Shown piece by piece: positions 58,523 through 64,000 of a stretch of 64,000 bases of DNA; position 1 is the stretch's first letter, and every line of letters begins with the position of its first letter. A model generated the notes under the pieces. That model searched no databases. It saw nothing but the letters and a program-made list of their open reading frames with translations, and was not told where the DNA came from. The DNA comes from Mycolicibacterium holsaticum DSM 44478 = JCM 12374 (GTDB taxonomy: Bacteria > Actinomycetota > Actinomycetes > Mycobacteriales > Mycobacteriaceae), in NCBI RefSeq assembly GCF_019645835.1, contig NZ_CP080998.1, positions 5,146,001-5,210,000 of the forward strand, in the 5' to 3' direction. The position numbers were made by a program, and so were the translations under genes.

Positions 58523-59995
58523 TTGACACACGAATCGCGCATGCTCATCGACGGCCAGCTCGTCGAATCCGAGACAGGCCGCCAGTTCGACAACATCAAC
58601 CCGGCAACCGAGGAGGTTCTCGGGGGCACCGTCGACGGCACCCGCGCCGACATGGAACGGGCGGTGGCTGCCGCCCGCCACGCATTCGACCACACCGACT
58701 GGTCGCGCGACGGGCAGGCCCGTGCCGCCGGGCTCCGTCAACTGCAGGCGGCGCTGGAGGCCGAACGCGAGGAGATCCGCGGGGAACTGATCGCGGAAGC
58801 GGGCTGCCCGCTGCTGAGCACTTTCGGACCGCAACTCGACGTCCCGCTCAAGGAGGCCCTGGGTTGGCCGGCGGATATGATCAGCCAGTTCCCCTGGAAG
58901 CGAACGCTTCCCGACAAGGATGCGTTCGGGATGGGCACCCTCGCTGCCCGCGAAGTCTGGAAGGAACCCGTCGGTGTCGTCGGCGTCATAACGCCGTGGA
59001 ACTTTCCGCTCGAGATCATCCTCAACAAGGTCGGCCCGATTCTGGCCATGGGCAACACGATGGTGCTCAAGCCCGCACCCGACACACCGTGGAACGCCAC
59101 CCGCATCGGCCGGATCATCGCCGAGCAGACCGACATCCCGCCAGGGGTGATCAACATCGTCACCTCATCGGATCACACTGTCGGCGAGGTGCTTTCGACT
59201 TCTCCCCTGGTCGACATGGTGGCCTTCACCGGTTCGACGGCAACCGGACGCAAAATCATGAAGGCAGCGGCTGACACTGTCAAGCCGACGTTCTTGGAAC
59301 TCGGCGGCAAATCGGTGTACCTGGTGCTCGACGACGACGGCGACATCAGTGCCTCGCTCGGCGGCAGCGCGTTCATCTCCATGCACGCCGGACAGGGCTG
59401 TGCGATGCCGACCCGCCTGCTGGTCCCGAATTCCCGCTACGCCGAGGCCGTCGAGATCGTCAAGGTCGCGATGGAGAAGAACAAGTACGGCGATCCCACC
59501 GACCCGTCGGTGCTGCAGGGCCCCCAGGTCTCGAAACGTCAACAGGATCGCGTGATGGGCTATATCGAGAAGGGCAGGCAGGAAGGCGCCCGCCTGGTCA
59601 CCGGCGGCAATATCCCAGCACATCTTCCGAAGGGCTTTTTCGTCGAACCAACGGTGTTCGCCGACGTAGACAACCGGATGACGATCGCCCAGGAGGAGAT
59701 CTTCGGTCCGGTGCTGTCCGTCATCGGGTTCGACGATGACGACGATGCCGTGCGCATCGCCAACGACTCCATCTACGGCCTGTCGGGCGTCGTATTCGCC
59801 AGGGACCTCGACCGGGCCAAAGCGGTCGCCGGCCGGATCCGCACCGGGACCCTCGGAATCAACGGCGGTCTGTGGTACGGCGCCGATGCTCCGTTCGGCG
59901 GCTACAAGCAGTCCGGGGTCGGGCGGCAGTGCGGCATCGAAGGACTCGAGATCTTCACCGAAACCAAGACCGTCGGCTGGCCGAAGGAGTCCTGA
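58523..59995 (+). CDS. NAD(P)-dependent aldehyde dehydrogenase
   Basis: A 490-residue aldehyde dehydrogenase with TPWNFPLEIILNK, FTGSTATGR, Glu in FLELGGKS, the nucleophile Cys in HAGQGCAMPTR and EEIFGPVLSV. The TTG start at 58523 has GAAGGA upstream and lies 10 bases after the SDR stop. It oxidises the aldehyde produced by the following alcohol dehydrogenase, whose start overlaps this stop (TGATG). Confidence 0.88.
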   Translation: MTHESRMLIDGQLVESETGRQFDNINPATEEVLGGTVDGTRADMERAVAAARHAFDHTDWSRDGQARAAGLRQLQAALEAEREEIRGELIAEAGCPLLSTFGPQLDVPLKEALGWPADMISQFPWKRTLPDKDAFGMGTLAAREVWKEPVGVVGVITPWNFPLEIILNKVGPILAMGNTMVLKPAPDTPWNATRIGRIIAEQTDIPPGVINIVTSSDHTVGEVLSTSPLVDMVAFTGSTATGRKIMKAAADTVKPTFLELGGKSVYLVLDDDGDISASLGGSAFISMHAGQGCAMPTRLLVPNSRYAEAVEIVKVAMEKNKYGDPTDPSVLQGPQVSKRQQDRVMGYIEKGRQEGARLVTGGNIPAHLPKGFFVEPTVFADVDNRMTIAQEEIFGPVLSVIGFDDDDDAVRIANDSIYGLSGVVFARDLDRAKAVAGRIRTGTLGINGGLWYGADAPFGGYKQSGVGRQCGIEGLEIFTETKTVGWPKES

Positions 59996-61167
59996 TGAGA
60001 ACCAGAGCGGCCGTGCTGCGCGGCGTTGGCGTCGACTGGGAAGTCACCGATGTCGAACTGGATGCACCCCACGCCGGCGAGGTGCTGGTGAAGATGGCCT
60101 ACGCGGGCATCTGCCACTCCGACGAACACTTCTACACCGGTGACAGCGTCCCCAGCGCCGAGATGGAGGACCTGATGCGTGCCGCCGGGGTCCCGGTACC
60201 CGAGTGGTTTCCGATGCTCGGCGGTCACGAGGGCGCCGGGGTCGTCGAAGAGGTCGGGCCCGAGGTGAAGACGCTCAAGCCCGGCGATCACGTCGCCGTC
60301 TCTTTCTTTCCCGCCTGCGGCAACTGCCGTTGGTGCGCGACCGGACACACCTATCTGTGCGACGTCGGCGCCGACATCTACAGCAAGGCCATGACCACCG
60401 ACGGCACCAGGCGCAGGCACGTCGTCGGGCCGAACGGTGCCGAGGATCTGATGGCGATGATGCAGGTGGGCACATTCGCAGAGTTCGTGGTGGCCTCAGA
60501 ACGGTCATTGGTGAAGATCAACGACTGGATACCACTCGAGGCAGCCTCGCTTGTATCATGCGGTGTGACAACGGGATTCGGTTCCGGATCCGTGGCCGCT
60601 GGAACTGAACCCGGCGACACCGTCGTCGTCGTGGGGGTCGGCGGAATCGGGATGAACGCGGTCCAGGGCGCCAAAGTGGCCGGCGCCAAGCACATCGTGG
60701 CGGTGGACCCGAACGAGTTCAAGCGTGAGATCGCACCGTCGTTCGGCGCGACGCACACCGCCGTCGACGCCGGGTCCGCCCTGGAACTGGTCAAGGAGAT
60801 CACCTGGGGCGTGATGGCCGACCGCGTCGTGCTGACACCGGGCGTGGTGCCGCCTGATCTGGTGATGGTGGCGATGATGCTGTTGCGCAAGGGCGGAACG
60901 TGCGTTCTGACCGGCATGGCGAAAATCAGCGACATGCAGATCCCGATCAGCCTGCCCGACATGGTGAGTGCGTGTAAGACCCTCAAAGGTGTCCTCTACG
61001 GCGAGATGAACCCCCGCGATGCCATGCCGAAACTGCTGTCGATGTACGAGGCGGGCACCATCAAACTCGACGAGCTGGTCACTCAAAAGTACAAGCTGGA
61101 CGACATCAACGAGGCGATGAAGGATTTGCGGGCCGGCAGGAACATTCGCGGAGTGATTGCCTTTTAA
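59995..61167 (+). CDS. NDMA-type (mycofactocin-associated) zinc alcohol dehydrogenase
   Basis: A 390-residue medium-chain alcohol dehydrogenase. Catalytic zinc ligands are Cys40 in GICHSDEHFYTGD and His78 in GGHEGAG. The structural zinc motif is CGNCRWCATGHTYLC (Cys108, 111, 114, 122), and the nucleotide motif is VGVGGIGMNA. The long insertion SVPSAEMEDLMRAAG after the first zinc ligand is typical of the NDMA-dependent alcohol dehydrogenases that keep NAD bound and regenerate it with mycofactocin. It oxidises an alcohol to the aldehyde used by the coupled ALDH. Confidence 0.87.
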   Translation: MRTRAAVLRGVGVDWEVTDVELDAPHAGEVLVKMAYAGICHSDEHFYTGDSVPSAEMEDLMRAAGVPVPEWFPMLGGHEGAGVVEEVGPEVKTLKPGDHVAVSFFPACGNCRWCATGHTYLCDVGADIYSKAMTTDGTRRRHVVGPNGAEDLMAMMQVGTFAEFVVASERSLVKINDWIPLEAASLVSCGVTTGFGSGSVAAGTEPGDTVVVVGVGGIGMNAVQGAKVAGAKHIVAVDPNEFKREIAPSFGATHTAVDAGSALELVKEITWGVMADRVVLTPGVVPPDLVMVAMMLLRKGGTCVLTGMAKISDMQIPISLPDMVSACKTLKGVLYGEMNPRDAMPKLLSMYEAGTIKLDELVTQKYKLDDINEAMKDLRAGRNIRGVIAF

Positions 61168-61297
61168 GGTGGCCGTCGGCGGTCCGGGGTACAGTCGGAG
61201 CGTCAGGGGCTGAGCCCACGCCTCGCAGAAAAACTTGATGTCTGCAAGGGTGCGAATTATTTCCGATACACAATCGACCACACCGCGGGACTGACGA

Positions 61298-62935
61298 TTG
61301 AGCAGTCACAGATGCGTGGAGAGTGCTTCGCCCAAGCCCGTCGGCGAGCCCGCCTGGCAGTCGGTTCCGCACCCGGTGCTGGTGGTCGACACCAGCGGTG
61401 TCATTTCCGCGGTCAGCGTTCCGGCGCAGGAGGTGCTGGCCGACGCCGAGGCCGGTGTCGCGCTGGCCGACGTCGCACCCGCATGGCTAACAGACGCACA
61501 CGATCGGCAGGCGTCGGCAGCGACCGGCCTCATCGACGGCCGCGACTTCGCAGCCAACCGCACCCCCCTGCCCGGCGGCGGGACCGCATGGTGGCTGGTC
61601 GAGGACACCGACCGCTCGCTGCAGCGCGCCCACGAGACGTTGGCTCAGGAGCGAAAACGCGCGACATTCCTCGACGAGGCGTCCGCGGTGTTGATGGCGT
61701 CGCTGAACTTGGACCGGTGCCGAGAGGCGACGGTCCAGATGGCGGCCCGCCATCTGGCGGACGCGGCGGTCATCGTCGCCCCCGTTCGAGATGAACTGAT
61801 CCCGGTCGTCTGCAGCGGACCCGACGGCGTCGCCGAACACCACACCGTCGAAGCGGACCCCGCCTCGGTATCCGGCCTCAGCGAGACCCTGCGTGGTTTC
61901 CCGCCGGTGCCGTCGCGGTGGATCGACCCCGCCACGATGCCCGAGTGGCTGATTCCCCGGCGCTTCCCGGGTCGGGTGGGATCGGTGCTGATCACGCCGT
62001 TACCGGGCCACGGTGTTCCGGCCGGCGCGTTGGTGCTGCTGCGCCGCGACTCCAAGGCCCCGTTCAGCGACGGCGAGGAACTCTTCGCCCGATTGTTCGC
62101 CACCCGCGCCGGAGCGGCGCTGTCCACTGCCCGGCTCTACGCCGAGCAGTCGGCGATCACCCGCACCCTGATGCGCGAACTCCTGCCCCCGCAGATGGAG
62201 CGGCGCGACGATTTCGAACTCGCCGGCGGCTACCGCGCGTCCGCAGACCATGAACTGGTGGGCGGCGACTTCTACGACGTCCACCCCGCCACGGGACCCG
62301 ACGGCGAGACGCTCGTCGTCCTCGGCGACGTGTGCGGCAAGGGCCTGGAGGCCGCGGTGCTCAGCGGCAAGATCCGCAACACCCTGCACGCCCTGGCGCC
62401 GCTCGCCGACAACCACGAACGCGTGCTGAACCTTCTCAACAGCGCCCTGTTGACGCCCGACAACAGCCGCTTCGCCACGTTGGTGCTGGCCTCCATCGCG
62501 AGCCGCGAAGGTCAGCTGAAGCTGCGGTTGACCTGCGCCGGGCACCCCGCCCCGCTGATCCTCCGCAACGACGGGACGGTATTGGAGGCGGACACCCGTG
62601 GCATGTTGGTCGGCGCGCTGCGACAGTTCACTGCGCGCTCTACCGAGGTATCACTCGCGCCCGGCGAGACATGCCTGCTCTATACCGACGGCCTCTCCGA
62701 AGCCCGCGGCGGGCCGCTCGGTCAGGAGATGTTCGGCGATGAGCGACTGATCGACGCGCTGGCGCAATGCGCCCAGTTGCCCGCCGAGGCGGTCGTGGAG
62801 CGGATGATGATGCTCACTTCGGAGTGGGTAACCGATCGAAAACACGACGATATGGCCGTCGTGGCCATCACGGCTCCGCGCCGGACCCATCTCAGCGCCG
62901 TCGAGGGCCACACGTCCGGCAGGTACTCAGGGTGA
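61298..62935 (+). CDS. RsbU-like PP2C serine phosphatase with PAS and GAF domains
   Basis: A 545-residue signalling phosphatase. A PAS-like N-domain (about 20-110: PHPVLVVDTSGVISAVS) is followed by a GAF-like domain (about 130-290) and a SpoIIE/PP2C catalytic domain (about 310-535). The PP2C domain carries metal-binding VGGDFYDV, GDVCGKG and the C-terminal DDMAVVAI. Such proteins dephosphorylate an anti-sigma-factor antagonist in partner-switching control of stress sigma factors. The start is TTG at 61298 (a GTG at 61316 is possible). It is coupled to a B12-binding protein by a GTGA overlap. It is not obviously part of the catabolic island. Confidence 0.87.
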   Translation: MSSHRCVESASPKPVGEPAWQSVPHPVLVVDTSGVISAVSVPAQEVLADAEAGVALADVAPAWLTDAHDRQASAATGLIDGRDFAANRTPLPGGGTAWWLVEDTDRSLQRAHETLAQERKRATFLDEASAVLMASLNLDRCREATVQMAARHLADAAVIVAPVRDELIPVVCSGPDGVAEHHTVEADPASVSGLSETLRGFPPVPSRWIDPATMPEWLIPRRFPGRVGSVLITPLPGHGVPAGALVLLRRDSKAPFSDGEELFARLFATRAGAALSTARLYAEQSAITRTLMRELLPPQMERRDDFELAGGYRASADHELVGGDFYDVHPATGPDGETLVVLGDVCGKGLEAAVLSGKIRNTLHALAPLADNHERVLNLLNSALLTPDNSRFATLVLASIASREGQLKLRLTCAGHPAPLILRNDGTVLEADTRGMLVGALRQFTARSTEVSLAPGETCLLYTDGLSEARGGPLGQEMFGDERLIDALAQCAQLPAEAVVERMMMLTSEWVTDRKHDDMAVVAITAPRRTHLSAVEGHTSGRYSG

Positions 62936-64000
62936 CCGGACCGGACGTCGGCGCGGAGACGAGCGAACCCGCGGTGGTTCGCGAGCGGCTGTGGGACGCG
63001 GTGCTCGACGGCGACGAGTCCGCCGCCGTCGGCGTCGTGTTCACCGCTGTCGACTCCGGCGTGACGCCCGAGGACGCGCTCCTCGAGGTGATCGCACCCG
63101 TGCAACGCAAGGTCGGCACGGAGTGGGCGGCCAACCGCATCACCGTGGCCCAGGAGCACGCCGCCACCGCGATCAACGACCGGGTGATCGCGGCGCTGTC
63201 GCAGCACCCCGCGGCCACGTCGGCCGCACGCGCCGGGCGCATCACGGTGGCGTGTGTGGATGGCGAATGGCACGCGCTGCCCGCCCGGTTACTCGCCGAG
63301 GTTCTGCGGCTGCGCGGCTGGCAGGTGGATTTCCTCGGCGCGCAGGTCCCGACCCCGCACCTGATCGCGCACCTACATCAGTACGCGCCCGATGCCGTCG
63401 CGTTGTCGTGCTCGATTCCGACCCGGCTGCCGGCTGCGCACGCGGCGATCACCGCATGTCAGGCCGCCGGTGTCTCCGTGCTCGTCGGCGGCGCGGCTTT
63501 CGGCGCCGACGGCCGCTACGCGCACCTCCTTGGTGCCGATGCCTGGGCACCGGACGCCCGCGCCGCCTCGCAGTGGCTGAGTGAAGGCCTGGTCCGGCTC
63601 CGTCTCACGCCGAACCGGCAGCCGCCGAACGCGCTGCCGCATCTGGCGGACCAGGAGTATTCGATGGTCAGCAGCACCAAGGCGCAACTGGTCAAAGCGA
63701 CGATGGCCGAGTTGGAGGACCACTTCCCCGCGATGGCCGACTACAGCGAGGCGCAACGCCAGCACACCACCGAGGACATCGCCCACATCGTCGATTTCCT
63801 CGCGACCGCGCTGTACACCGACGACGACGACCTGTTCACCGGCTTCATCGTCTGGACCGCCCAGGTGCTGGAAGCCCGTCGCGTACCCGCGGCCTCACTG
63901 ACTCCCGCCCTGGATCTGCTGGCGGGCCAACTGCAAGACTTTCCGCGTGCTCGGCGGCTGCTCACCGCTGCCCGTACCGCCCTGGCCACCGGACAAACCA
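62932..64000 (+). CDS. Cobalamin B12-binding domain protein, CarH-like sensor module (partial)
   Basis: At least 356 residues, continuing past the right edge. The four-helix bundle contains the Wx9EH motif (Trp65, Glu75, His76) found in adenosylcobalamin photoreceptors of the CarH/LitR type. It is followed by a Rossmann-like B12 domain (VACVDGEWHALPARLLAEVL) with a His114 ligand candidate in an ExHxxP variant of DxHxxG. A helical C-terminal region follows. No DNA-binding domain precedes it, unlike CarH. The coupling to an RsbU-like phosphatase suggests that light or B12 status feeds into sigma-factor partner switching. Confidence 0.82.
   Translation, partial: MTGPDVGAETSEPAVVRERLWDAVLDGDESAAVGVVFTAVDSGVTPEDALLEVIAPVQRKVGTEWAANRITVAQEHAATAINDRVIAALSQHPAATSAARAGRITVACVDGEWHALPARLLAEVLRLRGWQVDFLGAQVPTPHLIAHLHQYAPDAVALSCSIPTRLPAAHAAITACQAAGVSVLVGGAAFGADGRYAHLLGADAWAPDARAASQWLSEGLVRLRLTPNRQPPNALPHLADQEYSMVSSTKAQLVKATMAELEDHFPAMADYSEAQRQHTTEDIAHIVDFLATALYTDDDDLFTGFIVWTAQVLEARRVPAASLTPALDLLAGQLQDFPRARRLLTAARTALATGQT

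Noticed and set aside
1..64000. CRISPR arrays, insertion sequences, integrases, tRNA or rRNA genes
   Set aside because: No regularly spaced direct repeats, transposase-like frames, or structured RNA genes were recognised anywhere in the window, so island mobility cannot be argued from such elements.

Overview
The window is high-GC actinobacterial DNA, most likely from a fast-growing mycobacterium (Mycolicibacterium-like) or a close relative. The evidence is the C/G-ending codon use, frequent GTG starts with ATGA/GTGA stop-start overlaps, several apparently leaderless promoters, a mycofactocin-type SDR and an NDMA-type alcohol dehydrogenase, and a cholesterol igr-like operon. This is inferred from gene content; no rRNA or tRNA is present to confirm it.

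Almost all of the window (about 0.3-61.2 kb) is a dense catabolic island for CoA-activated compounds. Layout: (1) 0-1.2 kb, minus strand, a TauD-like dioxygenase (partial) and an HpcH/HpaI aldolase. (2) 1.2-4.1 kb, thiolase, DUF35 partner and amidohydrolase. (3) 4.1-7.5 kb, a CoA ligase, an MFE-type SDR and a crotonase. (4) 7.5-15.2 kb, a tightly coupled operon with MaoC-like, crotonase, acyl-CoA dehydrogenase, two crotonases, CoA ligase, a degenerate SDR and a normal SDR. (5) 15.3-26.6 kb, three related amidohydrolases, an acyl-CoA dehydrogenase pair, a single dehydrogenase, a ligase, an F420-type LLM oxidoreductase, an isochorismatase-fold protein and a MaoC hydratase. (6) 26.6-30.5 kb, a fused double CaiB/BaiF CoA-transferase and an aldehyde dehydrogenase. 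(7) 30.7-37.5 kb, P450, ACAD, MaoC, DUF35, ACAD, MaoC, Ltp2-like and TetR, resembling the mycobacterial igr (sterol side-chain) operon but with the ChsH2 domains on separate genes. (8) 37.5-42.3 kb, P450, CaiB, SnoaL-like and CoA ligase. (9) 42.6-55.7 kb, five divergent DapB-N-like dehydrogenases interleaved with two P450s, SDRs and an AveC-like membrane protein. (10) 55.8-61.2 kb, a periplasmic-binding-fold protein without signal peptide, a TetR regulator, and an SDR-ALDH-alcohol dehydrogenase operon. (11) 61.3 kb to the end, an RsbU-type phosphatase coupled to a B12-binding protein, which looks like a separate stress or light signalling unit.

Working hypothesis: P450s, SDRs, ALDHs and the alcohol dehydrogenase oxidise an alicyclic or steroid/terpenoid-like substrate. 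Ligases and CaiB transferases make CoA thioesters. ACAD pairs, MaoC proteins and crotonases process them, and Ltp2/DUF35-type aldolases remove side chains. Amidohydrolases and DapB-like proteins may act on rings or on an unusual functional group. The substrate cannot be read from the sequence.

The most striking unexplained signal is a family of about 15 short inverted repeats, GAGAAY-N4-RTTMTC and variants, placed in the promoters of most of these transcription units. Several overlap the -10 box of what look like leaderless genes. They imply one undescribed regulon unifying most of the island.
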